A DNA stretch of 64,000 nucleotides from JACVRW01 sp034664125. Lineage in GTDB: Bacteria > Actinomycetota > Thermoleophilia > Solirubrobacterales > Thermoleophilaceae. Each line of letters begins with the position of its first letter. The stretch's first letter is position 1. The stretch spans positions 67,240 through 131,239 of the forward strand of contig JAXDIG010000023.1 of NCBI GenBank assembly GCA_034664125.1, given 5' to 3'. Shown here one piece after another: positions 13,220 to 23,264 of this stretch. The notes below the pieces were generated by a model. It did not search any database and had not been told where the DNA came from. It saw only the letters and a list, made by a program, of their open reading frames with translations. A program made the translations under genes and the position numbers.

Positions 13220-14898
13220 AACGCCGCGTCCAGCACCACACGCGCCGCCGGTGCGGCCGTCGCTCCGCCGGCTCCGGCTCTCACCAACATCACGGCCACG
13301 GCGATCTTCGGATGCCCGGCCGGCGCGTAGGCCGTGAACCAGGCGTCCGTGTTCATGGGGTCGGATGGCTTGGTCTCGCCGGTTTCCGGATCGCGTGTGT
13401 CCTCCAGCTCGGCGGTGCCCGTCTTGCCCGCCACCTTGGCGTCCGGGAGCGCCGCGGCGGTGCCGGTTCCGTACGCGACCACGTCCAGCATCAGCGACTC
13501 GATCGTGCGCGCGACGCGGCGCCGGACAACGCGCACGCTGTGGGTCTTGTCCCCCAGTGCCAGCGTGGGTATGTGGCGCACGCCGCGCGCGGCGATGGTC
13601 TGCGCCACCGAGGCCATCTGCAGCGGGGTCGCCAGCGTGCGGAACTGGCCGATCGCGGTCGACCCGACCTCGAGCGGCGTCTTGATCTCCACCGCCGGCG
13701 GCAGCGTGCTGGGCACCTCGCCCGGCACCGTCGGGTCGCCGTTCCAGCCGAAGCGCTCGGCGGCGTCCACCAGGCGCGCGGCGCCCAGCTTGACGCCGAG
13801 CGGGGCGAAGACGGAGTTGCACGAGTGGGCGAAGCTGTTGCGGAAGCTGCCGCCGCAGTACTCCCCGTTGGCGTTCTCGAGCGTCACGCCGTCGATCGTC
13901 GCGGCGCTCGCGATCGGGAACTCGGTGGCCGGCTTCACGGCGCGCGCCTCCAGCGCGGCCGCCGTGGTCACGATCTTGAAGGTCGAGCCCGGCGGCTGTG
14001 GCGCGGAGAAGGCGATGCCGGCCAGGGCGCGGATCTCCCCGTTGCGGGGATCGAGCGCGGCTATTCCGCCGAAGCGGCCGGCCAGCGCCGTGACCGCCGC
14101 CTCTTGGAGGCGGGTGTCGATGGTGGTGCGCACCGGCAGGGCCGGGATCGGCCGCGCACGGGCGATCACCCGCGCCCCGGCGAGCAGCTCGCCGCCGGGC
14201 CGGCCCGCGAGCCGGCTCTCGAAGGCCTCCTCCAGCCCGTTCTGCCCGACCGGCCAGCTGCGCGGGAAGCCGTTCGCGTACAGCGCGCGGCGCTCCTCCT
14301 CGGTTTCCTGGGGCGCGAGCGTACCCGCGATCGACCCGGCGATCGCTTCCAGCGGTGACGTGCGCCGGCCGACCTGCCCGCGGGCCAGCACCTTGCCGTC
14401 GCGTGACAGCAGCGTGGCTCGCCGGGCCGGCTGGCTGTGCCGCGTCAGCCCTTCGCCCCGCCGCAGGGCCGGGAAGGCCAGCAGCGGCCCCCAGGTGACC
14501 CGCTCACCGTCCACCGGCAGCCGCAGCTCGGCCCTCACGCGCCCGAACACACGCGTGTGCAGCGCGATCGGGACCGTGACCGCCCCGTCGTGCTCGCCGA
14601 CCGGATCGCCGGCATCCACGCGCTCCACCGTGCCTGTGTCCCCGGAGTCGCGGTAAGCCTGGCGAAACTCGCGCAGGGAGTACACGCGCCGCGAGGCGCC
14701 GTCCAGCAGGCCGTACATGTCGCGGTAGTCCTGGCGCTCCCACGCCTCGGTGAATTGGCGCGCTGTCCGTTCGGCGACCGACGAGGTGCGCCCTCCGACC
14801 ATGGCCCCCGCCGTGGCGGACACCAGCGCGAGCACGGCGAGCGCCGGTAGCGCGCGGTGGGACAAGCGCCGGCGGCGCTCGGAGGAGAGGTCGATCAC
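13216..14898 (-). CDS. penicillin-binding protein (transpeptidase) with NTF2-like domain
   Basis: A 560-residue membrane-anchored D,D-transpeptidase that cross-links peptidoglycan. One N-terminal transmembrane helix (about residues 15-35) is followed by an NTF2/MecA_N-like domain (about 38-135). The transpeptidase domain then carries all three motifs: S-T-F-K in PPGSTFKIVT, S-C-N in FAHSCNSVF, and K-T-G in GKTGTAE. No glycosyltransferase domain is present, so it is a class B type comparable to actinobacterial PbpA-like proteins. The GTG start faces the MarP-like gene across 24 bases. Position beside an envelope protease suggests a cell-wall maintenance locus. Confidence 0.9.
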   Translation of the reverse strand: MIDLSSERRRRLSHRALPALAVLALVSATAGAMVGGRTSSVAERTARQFTEAWERQDYRDMYGLLDGASRRVYSLREFRQAYRDSGDTGTVERVDAGDPVGEHDGAVTVPIALHTRVFGRVRAELRLPVDGERVTWGPLLAFPALRRGEGLTRHSQPARRATLLSRDGKVLARGQVGRRTSPLEAIAGSIAGTLAPQETEEERRALYANGFPRSWPVGQNGLEEAFESRLAGRPGGELLAGARVIARARPIPALPVRTTIDTRLQEAAVTALAGRFGGIAALDPRNGEIRALAGIAFSAPQPPGSTFKIVTTAAALEARAVKPATEFPIASAATIDGVTLENANGEYCGGSFRNSFAHSCNSVFAPLGVKLGAARLVDAAERFGWNGDPTVPGEVPSTLPPAVEIKTPLEVGSTAIGQFRTLATPLQMASVAQTIAARGVRHIPTLALGDKTHSVRVVRRRVARTIESLMLDVVAYGTGTAAALPDAKVAGKTGTAELEDTRDPETGETKPSDPMNTDAWFTAYAPAGHPKIAVAVMLVRAGAGGATAAPAARVVLDAAF

Positions 14899-14922
14899 GG
14901 GGTACTACCCTGGCTCCGGCGC

Positions 14923-16071
14923 GTGACCGCCCTGGACTGGATCATCGTCGTCTTCACGGTGCTGATGGCGCTCTGGGGGTACGCCCAGGGGCTGATCGTA
15001 GGTGCGCTGTCGCTGCTGGGCTTTGCGGCTGGTGCCTTTCTCGGTTCGCGCCTCGGGCCGCTGCTCCTCACCGAGGGGGACCAGTCGCCGTACGCGCCCC
15101 TGTTCGCCCTCGTCGGCGCATTGATGTTCGGCGGGGTGCTCGCGTCCGGCCTGGAGCTGGTCGGATTCCGGCTGCGTCACCGCCTTGGCGACCGGCTGGG
15201 CGTCCTCGACGGCATCGGCGGCGGGGTGCTGGTCGCGTGCATCGGGCTCGGGCTGGTGTGGATCGGCGGGTCGGTGGCGCTGCAGACTCCGGGCGCCCGC
15301 GAGTTGCGCGAGCCGATTCAGCGGTCGGCGATCCTGCGGCAGCTCAACGAGCACCTGCCGCCGTCGGGGCCGATCCTGCGTGCGTTCGCCCGCTTCGACC
15401 CGTTTCCCCAGATCCAGGGACCGCAGGCCGACGTCCGCCCGCCCGACTCGCGCATAGCCCGCGACCCGCAGGTGCGGGCCGCGGCGCGCAGCGTGGTGAA
15501 GGTGCTCGGCACGGCCTGCGGGCTCGGCGTGCAGGGCAGCGGCTGGGTTGCCGCGGACGGGGTGGTGGTCACGAACGCCCACGTGGTCGCGGGCCAGGAC
15601 GACACGACCGTGCAGATCCGCGGCCAGGGGCCGCACCTCGACGCCGAGGCGATCTGGTTCGACTCGCGCAACGACCTCGCCGTGCTGCGCGTCGGGGGAG
15701 TGGCGGGCGTGCCGGCCCTGCGGCTCAACCGGCGGGCACCGGAGGGCACGTCGGCGGCGATCCTCGGCTTCCCGGAGAACGGGCCCTTCGACGTGGAGCC
15801 GGGGCGGCTCGGGGGCACCTCCACGGTGATCAGCCAGGACGCCTACGGCCGCGGTCCCGTGCGCCGGCCGATCACGTCGCTGCGCGGCCGGGTGCGGCCC
15901 GGCAACTCCGGCGGTCCGATGGTCGACGGGAGGGGGCGCGTGGTCACCACCATCTTCGCCGCCACCGTGACGGACGGCGGCCGCAGCGGCTACGGAGTGC
16001 CGGATTCCGTGGTGGCCGATGCCCTCGGGCGCGCCGACGGCGCGGTCGACACGGGGCCGTGCGCCCGGTAG
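14923..16071 (+). CDS. MarP-like membrane serine protease (CvpA + trypsin-like)
   Basis: A 382-residue protein. Four transmembrane helices of a CvpA/colicin V production-type domain fill about residues 5-130, followed by an extracytoplasmic trypsin-like protease. The catalytic triad is readable as H220 (TNAHVVAG), D251 (SRNDLAVL) and S329 (PGNSGGPMV). Two cysteines, C199 and C380, flank the protease domain at positions equivalent to the activating disulfide of Mycobacterium tuberculosis MarP, which is needed for acid and oxidative stress resistance. The GTG at 14923 was preferred over the in-frame ATG at 14857 because it avoids overlap with the divergent PBP gene and begins directly at the membrane helix. 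Confidence 0.88.
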   Translation: MTALDWIIVVFTVLMALWGYAQGLIVGALSLLGFAAGAFLGSRLGPLLLTEGDQSPYAPLFALVGALMFGGVLASGLELVGFRLRHRLGDRLGVLDGIGGGVLVACIGLGLVWIGGSVALQTPGARELREPIQRSAILRQLNEHLPPSGPILRAFARFDPFPQIQGPQADVRPPDSRIARDPQVRAAARSVVKVLGTACGLGVQGSGWVAADGVVVTNAHVVAGQDDTTVQIRGQGPHLDAEAIWFDSRNDLAVLRVGGVAGVPALRLNRRAPEGTSAAILGFPENGPFDVEPGRLGGTSTVISQDAYGRGPVRRPITSLRGRVRPGNSGGPMVDGRGRVVTTIFAATVTDGGRSGYGVPDSVVADALGRADGAVDTGPCAR

Positions 16072-16090
16072 GCCCGCTACAAATGCGTGC

Positions 16091-16945
16091 GTGCGTGCCT
16101 TCGGGAGACTGCTGGCCATCTGCTGCGCGGGCGCGGCCGTCGCGGCGGTCGCGACGGCCGCCGAGCCGCCCGCCGGCAGCCCGCCCCAGCGTGCCAGGGT
16201 GGACGACAACCCTTGCATCGGGGCCTTCGCGAAGGCCCTGCGCTGTCCGGACATCGTCATGCGCCGTCCCTGGGGCCTGTACCTCGACAAGCTGACGAAG
16301 CGAGGCCGTGTGCTGCTGCGCGCCGGCAACGTGATCGACTCGATCGGCAAGGGCCCGGTGGAGCTCCACGGAGTCCGCTACAGCCGGGTCTACATGCACG
16401 CCCGGCAACGGATCTACAAGCGCGGCGGGGGGCGCATCGCCCTCCGGACCGGGGCGCGCCTGCGCCTCAAGTTCGCCCACCTCTCGCGCTACTGGTGGAA
16501 GTTCTTCAACGCCGCTCGCTTCGAGCTGTGGCGCCTCGACGCGGAGGGCAAGCGCACCGTCAAGGTGCGCACCGGCCCGAAGGTCTCGTACTGCCTGCGC
16601 GACCTCACCCACACGCGTCCACGCCTGCGCGGCTCGCCCTACCTGCCGGTCTACCCGGCCTGCAACACCAACCCGCTGCGGCGGCAGGTCACGCTAGGGA
16701 CGTCGGTCGGCTGGGCCGACATATACCCGCCCAGCTACCCCGAGCAGTGGATCGACGTCACGGGACTGCGCGGCTGCTTCGCCTACGTGCACATCGCCGA
16801 CCCGGAGAACGGCGTCTACGAGTCCAACGAGGACAACAACGAGGCGCAGGTGATCGTGCGGCTGCCGTTCCGCCTGGGCGACCGCCGCCACGGCTGTCGC
16901 GGGCGCGACCGCGGGCACCCGCACGATCCGCGCCAGTACCCCTGA
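16091..16945 (+). CDS. secreted lysyl-oxidase-like protein lacking copper-site histidines
   Basis: A 284-residue exported protein with a signal peptide (hydrophobic residues 6-22). The C-terminal region matches the lysyl oxidase family: the segment GPKVSYCLRD, then GWADIY, QWIDVTGL and ESNEDNN. The usual copper-binding motif H-x-H-W-H is replaced by R133-Y-W135-W-K137 in SRYWWKFFNAARFELW, while the residues matching the LTQ cofactor Lys and Tyr (K164, Y212) are kept. It is therefore probably not an active copper amine oxidase and may act as a binding protein. The start is GTG 16091, 19 bases after the protease stop. The assignment rests on motif reading alone. Confidence 0.7.
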   Translation: MRAFGRLLAICCAGAAVAAVATAAEPPAGSPPQRARVDDNPCIGAFAKALRCPDIVMRRPWGLYLDKLTKRGRVLLRAGNVIDSIGKGPVELHGVRYSRVYMHARQRIYKRGGGRIALRTGARLRLKFAHLSRYWWKFFNAARFELWRLDAEGKRTVKVRTGPKVSYCLRDLTHTRPRLRGSPYLPVYPACNTNPLRRQVTLGTSVGWADIYPPSYPEQWIDVTGLRGCFAYVHIADPENGVYESNEDNNEAQVIVRLPFRLGDRRHGCRGRDRGHPHDPRQYP

Positions 16946-16958
16946 GCTCGCGGAGCGC

Positions 16959-17681
16959 TCAGCCGGTCGGCCCGAAGCGCTCGGTGCGCACCTGCTCCGG
17001 CTCGAAGCCGTTCTCGAGCAGCAGCCGGCTGGCGGACTCGACGAACCCGTTCGACCCGCACACGAAGGCCGTGCCTGACGCGAAGTCCGGGTCGTCCAGC
17101 AGCGACGCGTCGATCCGCCCGGTGTGGCCGGTCCAGTCGGCGGGCGGCTCGCGCGTGAAGGTGAGCTCGGCCTCGTCGCCGAGCTCGTCCGCGTAGATCA
17201 CGTCCTCGGCGGTCCTGACCGAGTACACGAGCCGCATCGCGACGTCGGGTGCGCTGCGGCGGCCGTGGCGCAGGATCGCCATCAGCGGCACGACGCCCGA
17301 GCCGCCGCCCACCAGGACCACCGGAGACTCGCCCCGCCACACGAAGTAGGACGCGAACGGGCCGCGCACCTCGACCTCGTCGCCCTCCTCGAGCACGTCG
17401 TGGAAGTAGGGGGACACCTCGCCGTCGGCGAGGCGGTCGACGGTGAGCTCGATCTGGCCCTCGTCGAGCGGCGACGAGGCGATCGAGTAGGAGCGCTGGG
17501 CGCGGTAGCCGTCAGGCGCCGTCAGCCTGACGTCGTAGTGCTGCCCCGGCAGATGCGGCATCCACATCGGCAGGTCGAGGCGGAAGGACTTGACCGTCGG
17601 CGTTTCCGGCTTGATCGACGCCACCGTCGCGATCTGCCAGCGGCCGGGGGCGCGCTGGGCGACCGGCGTCAGTCCGTCCAA
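16959..17681 (-). CDS. FAD/NAD-binding oxidoreductase (ferredoxin reductase-type)
   Basis: A 240-residue flavin reductase of the ferredoxin-NADP+ reductase superfamily. The FAD motif RSYSIASSP (R-x-Y-S) lies about residue 60, and the NAD(P)-binding motif GGGSGVVPLMAIL about residue 115, followed by a C-terminal CGSNGFVE motif. No 2Fe-2S domain is present. The start is TTG 17681, chosen because AAGGAGGAG lies about 5 nt upstream; it overlaps the end of the molybdoenzyme gene by 13 bases. Adjacent coupling suggests it supplies electrons to that molybdoenzyme (inference). It converges on the lysyl-oxidase-like gene. Confidence 0.87.
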   Translation of the reverse strand: MDGLTPVAQRAPGRWQIATVASIKPETPTVKSFRLDLPMWMPHLPGQHYDVRLTAPDGYRAQRSYSIASSPLDEGQIELTVDRLADGEVSPYFHDVLEEGDEVEVRGPFASYFVWRGESPVVLVGGGSGVVPLMAILRHGRRSAPDVAMRLVYSVRTAEDVIYADELGDEAELTFTREPPADWTGHTGRIDASLLDDPDFASGTAFVCGSNGFVESASRLLLENGFEPEQVRTERFGPTG

Positions 17682-18280
17682 TAGCGCTCCTCCTTGAAGG
17701 GGTCGCCGCGGTTGTGGTAGCCGTTGGCCTCCCAGAACCCGGGCTCGTCGTGGTCCATCACCCGCAGGCCGGCGACCCACTTGGCGCTCTTCCAGAAGTA
17801 CAGGTGCGGCACCAGCAGGCGGGCCGGACCGCCGTGCTCGCGGGGTAAGGGCTCGCCCTCGTGCTTGGTCACGACCCAGGCCTTGCCGCCGGTCAGGTCG
17901 TCCAGCGCGACGTTGGTGGTGTAGCCGCCGTAGGAGTGGGCCATCGTGTAGGCGCCCTGGGGATCGACGCCCTCCAGCAGCGCGTCCACCGACACGCCCT
18001 CGAAGCTGGTGCCGAGCTTCGACCACTTGGTCACGCAGTGGATGTCGCAGGGGATGGTTTCCTGCTCGAGCTGGTGGAATTGCGTCCAGTTCCACTCGCG
18101 CGGCTGACCGACCATCCCGTCGACCTTCAGGCTCCATTCGCCGGTGTCCACCTGTGGCGTCGGGCCTGCCGTGAGCACCGGAAAGCCCGACTCGATGTAC
18201 TGGCCCGGCGGCAGGCGGTCGGCGAGCTCCTCCGGGACGCTGCGACGGCGCGTGAAGCCACGGGAGATGAAGTTGCCCAC
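17669..18280 (-). CDS. sulfite-oxidase-family molybdopterin oxidoreductase
   Basis: A 203-residue molybdopterin-binding protein of the sulfite oxidase/MsrP(YedY) superfamily. The Mo-ligand Cys is C82 in CDIHCVTKWS, and typical cofactor-pocket motifs SYGGYTTN and PREHGGPARL follow. It lacks a Tat or other signal peptide and lacks the dimerisation domain of true sulfite oxidase, so it is probably a cytoplasmic single-domain enzyme. The start is GTG 18280, 12 bases after the stop of the DAO gene. With the overlapping flavin reductase it likely forms an NAD(P)H-linked reductase pair; the substrate is unknown. Confidence 0.88.
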   Translation of the reverse strand: MGNFISRGFTRRRSVPEELADRLPPGQYIESGFPVLTAGPTPQVDTGEWSLKVDGMVGQPREWNWTQFHQLEQETIPCDIHCVTKWSKLGTSFEGVSVDALLEGVDPQGAYTMAHSYGGYTTNVALDDLTGGKAWVVTKHEGEPLPREHGGPARLLVPHLYFWKSAKWVAGLRVMDHDEPGFWEANGYHNRGDPFKEERYWTD

Positions 18281-18292
18281 GGTGGAGCGAGA

Positions 18293-19706
18293 CTACCGCG
18301 CGAGGTGCATCCCGAGCGCGCGCGGCGCTGCGCACACCGCGCGCGTGAGGGCGTCCGGCTCGCGGCCGTCCTCCTGGATGCGCTCCCGGCGCACCAGCGC
18401 GCCGCGCACGAGCGAGCCGCCGAGCCACGCCAGAGGCTCCGGCGGGACCCACGCGCCGGCATCGGCGTCCACGATCGGGAGGCGGGTGAGGTCGTCGGCG
18501 CGGCCAGTTGCGAGCGAGGCGAGCGTGCGCCCGGCCAGGTTCGTGGGGCCGACTCCGTTGCCGGTGTATCCGAAGGCGAAGTGGACCGGAGCGTCCGGCA
18601 GCGTGCCGATCTGCGGGACGTGGCTCGGGGAGACGTCGATCGGGCCGCCCCACGCATGCGTGATCTGGCGGCCCTCCAGCGCGGGGAACAGGCGCAGCAG
18701 GGTGGCGTGGGCCGCCCGGGCCACGTCGGGGTCGACCTCCACGCGGCCGTTGAAGCGGGTCCCGTAGGCGAGCCGGCCGCCGCCCCAGCCGAGCAGGATC
18801 CGCCCGTCGCGCGTGGTGCGGAAGTAGTGCACCAGCGTGCGCGCATCGGTGATGCACTCCCCGCCCGTCCACCCGAGCTCGGCGATCACCTCGGGCACGG
18901 GCTCGGTCAGCACGATGTGCGAGGAGGTCACGGTGAGCCGCGAGCGCAGCGGTGGCAGGGCGCGAGCCGCCGGCCCCACGGCCAGCACCGCGGCCCCGGC
19001 GCGCACGCTGCCCGCGCCGGTTTCCACGGTCACGCCGTCCCGCGACGGCTCCAGGCGGCGCATGGGCGACCGCTCGTAGACCTGCGCGCCGCGCTCGATC
19101 AGCCGCCGCCGCAGCCCCAACCCCAGGCGCGCGGGCTGGAGCGTCGCGAAGTCGGGGATGAAGACCGCGCGGCGAAACAGCGGCGAGTCGCAGCGCTCGC
19201 GGACGTCCTCGGGCGCCAGCTCGACCACCCGCTCGGGAGCGCCCAGCGCGGCCGCGGCCTCGACCGCCGAGCGCCCGACGTCGTCGAAGCCCGGGGCGGT
19301 GGACACGCACATGTAGCCGGACTGGTCGAACCAGGCGTCAACGCCCTCCGCGCGACACCAGGCGCCAATTTTGGACACCGTCTCGCTCGAGGCGTCCAGC
19401 AGCGCCCGGGCCGGCGCGTCGCCGAAGCGCTCGCGCAGGGCGTGCGCCGACAGCCACAGCGACTCGCAGAAGCCGCCGTTGCGACCGCTCGGCCCGTGAC
19501 CGCACACGCCGCCCTCCAGCAGCGCCACGGTGGCGCCCTGCTCGAGCAGCTCCCACGCCGCCCACATGCCCGTGTAGCCGCCGCCGATCACCACCACGTC
19601 GGCGGTCACGGCGCCGTCCAGCGGGGGTCGCGGATCCACGTCCCCGGCTTCCTCGAGCCACCACCCGGTGGAAGTGTGGTGGCCGATCTGCGTATCGTGA
19701 GCCCCG

Positions 19707-19726
<20 letters not shown>
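18293..19726 (-). CDS. FAD-dependent amine/amino-acid oxidase (DAO family)
   Basis: A roughly 477-residue flavoprotein of the D-amino-acid oxidase family, closest in pattern to gamma-glutamylputrescine/glycine oxidases. The N-terminal dinucleotide motif DVVVIGGGYTGMWAA (about residue 45) and the SGRNGGFC segment are clear, and the C-terminal GYTGNGVGPTNLAGR closes the FAD site. The substrate is not assignable. The ATG at 19726 lies inside the first codons of the divergent topB, giving a 20-base head-to-head overlap. A TTG at 19714 is an alternative that shortens the overlap. It leads a three-gene operon with the molybdoenzyme and flavin reductase. Confidence 0.88.
19693..19698 (+). promoter_or_regulatory. 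-10 box (TATCGT) of the topB leaderless promoter
   Basis: TATCGT ends 8 nt before the topB ATG with no ribosome binding site between. The same hexamer and spacing occur before the histidine kinase gene (54903-54908). The site lies inside the 5' end of the divergent DAO gene. Confidence 0.5.
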
Positions 19727-21979
<2,253 letters not shown>

Positions 21980-21983
<4 letters not shown>

Positions 21984-22600
21984 CACCCATCGATCCGAAC
22001 CAGCACGACCTCTTCCTGCTCCGTCAGCGCTGGGCTCCGGTCATCAACCGCTACGAGTTCACGCTGCCCGGGCCGGACGGCACGCCCGGGGAGCTGGTCT
22101 GCTTCGTGGAGCAGAAGCGGTTCAAGTTCAAGGAGGACATCCGTTTCTTCACCGACGAGACGAAGCAGGTGGAGCTGATGCGCCTGAAGGCCCGCCAGCG
22201 CTTCGACCCGGCCGCCCGCTATGACATCACCGACGCGCATGGCGACAAGATCGGCGAGCTCCAGAAGGTGTTCGGCGCGAGCCTGCTGCGCTCCACTTAC
22301 CGGCTCTACGACGCCTCGGGTGCGGAAACCGCGAAGGCCACCGAGAAGAGCCTCGTGGTAGCGCTGTTCCGGCGGCTCGTGGGCTTCGTCCCCTACGTCG
22401 GCAACGTGGCGGACTGGCTGCCGATCCCCTACCACTTCGTGTTCCAGCGCGGCGACCGCGTGCTTGCCTCGAACACCCGCCGCGCGTGGAAGATCCGCGA
22501 CACCTACACGATCGATCTGAGTGGCGATCCGGAGCGCACGCTCGACCGCCGGCTCGTGCTGGCGACAGCAGTCGGGATGGACGCGCTCCAAGCGCGCTAG
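21980..22600 (+). CDS. LURP-one-related / scramblase-like (tubby-fold) protein
   Basis: A 206-residue protein of the LURP-one-related/phospholipid-scramblase-like superfamily (tubby C-terminal fold): beta-strand-rich, with the pattern RYEFTLPG, KFKEDIRFFTDE, RFDPAARYDITDAHG and a hydrophobic C-terminal segment (VVALFRRLVGFVPYVGNVADW). The family is recognised only by pattern, and the molecular role of bacterial members is unknown. The TTG start overlaps the topB stop by 4 bases; no better start is visible between the end of topB and the conserved region. The 58 bases after it hold the TetR promoter. Confidence 0.65.
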
Positions 22601-22617
22601 TCCGCCGCGCGGCGGCC

Positions 22618-22647
22618 TTGACAGACCTCGGTTACCGCCAGTAACCT
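22618..22647 (+). promoter_or_regulatory. TetR/BVMO operon promoter
   Basis: A perfect -35 box TTGACA (22618-22623), an 18-nt spacer and a -10 box TAACCT (22642-22647). Transcription would start near 22654, a few bases before the GTG at 22659, so the leader is almost absent. Confidence 0.75.
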
Positions 22648-22658
22648 ACCGGCGGTAA
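22630..22658. promoter_or_regulatory. overlapping inverted repeats, likely TetR operator
   Basis: Two symmetric motifs interlock over the spacer, -10 and start site: GGTTAC/GTAACC arms (22630-22635 and 22641-22646) and TTACCGCC/GGCGGTAA arms (22632-22639 and 22651-22658). Placement over the promoter of a tetR gene implies autoregulation and control of the downstream monooxygenase. Confidence 0.7.
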
Positions 22659-23264
22659 GTGAATTCGCCCGCGGCACAGGTCCAGGACTACGCCCACGGT
22701 CGCGTGCCGCGTCCGGTGCGTGAGCGGCAGCTGCTCGAGCTCGCGGAGTCCCTGTTCGCCGAGCGTGGCTACGCCGGCGCCTCCATGGAGGAGCTGGCTC
22801 GCCGGGCGGGCGTCACGAAGCCGGTCGTGTACGAGCTGTTTCGCAGCAAGGAGGGGCTGTTCGGGGCCTGCGTCGACCGCTCGATCGAGCGCCTGGCCGC
22901 CGACATCTCGGCCGCCGTGCGCGCCGAGAGCCACCCGGAGGCGCGCCTGCGCGCCGGCGGCCTCGCCTTCATCCGCTTCGCTGCCGGCAACCGCGTGGCG
23001 TGGGACCTGATGTCGATGGGGGGCCGCTTCGCCGAGCAGGCGCGCGGCGTGCGCTCCAGCCAGGCCGAGCTGATCCGCGAGCTGATGGCTGAGATGGCGG
23101 CCGAGGGCACCGATCCGCACGAGCTGGAGGTCGCCGCCCACGCCGTCAATGCCGCGTACGAAGGGGTGGCCCACTGGATGTGGGCCCACCCCGAGGCACC
23201 GATCGAGCAGGTCGCCGACTGGATCGCCGAGCTGCTCATCCCAGGACTACGGAGGTTCACGTGA
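22659..23264 (+). CDS. TetR-family transcriptional regulator
   Basis: A 201-residue repressor with an N-terminal TetR helix-turn-helix (ASMEELARRAGVTKPVVYEL, about residues 45-64, then FRSKEGLF) and a variable ligand-binding C-terminal domain. The GTG start is only a few bases from the predicted transcription start. Palindromes over its promoter and the GTGA overlap with the monooxygenase gene make it the probable local regulator of that enzyme, likely derepressed by a hydrophobic substrate (inference). Confidence 0.92.
   Translation: MNSPAAQVQDYAHGRVPRPVRERQLLELAESLFAERGYAGASMEELARRAGVTKPVVYELFRSKEGLFGACVDRSIERLAADISAAVRAESHPEARLRAGGLAFIRFAAGNRVAWDLMSMGGRFAEQARGVRSSQAELIRELMAEMAAEGTDPHELEVAAHAVNAAYEGVAHWMWAHPEAPIEQVADWIAELLIPGLRRFT

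Noticed and set aside
16942..16962. CTGAGC/GCTCAG inverted repeat between the lysyl-oxidase-like gene and the flavin reductase
   Set aside because: Only 6 bp, and it overlaps both stop codons; too weak to call a terminator.
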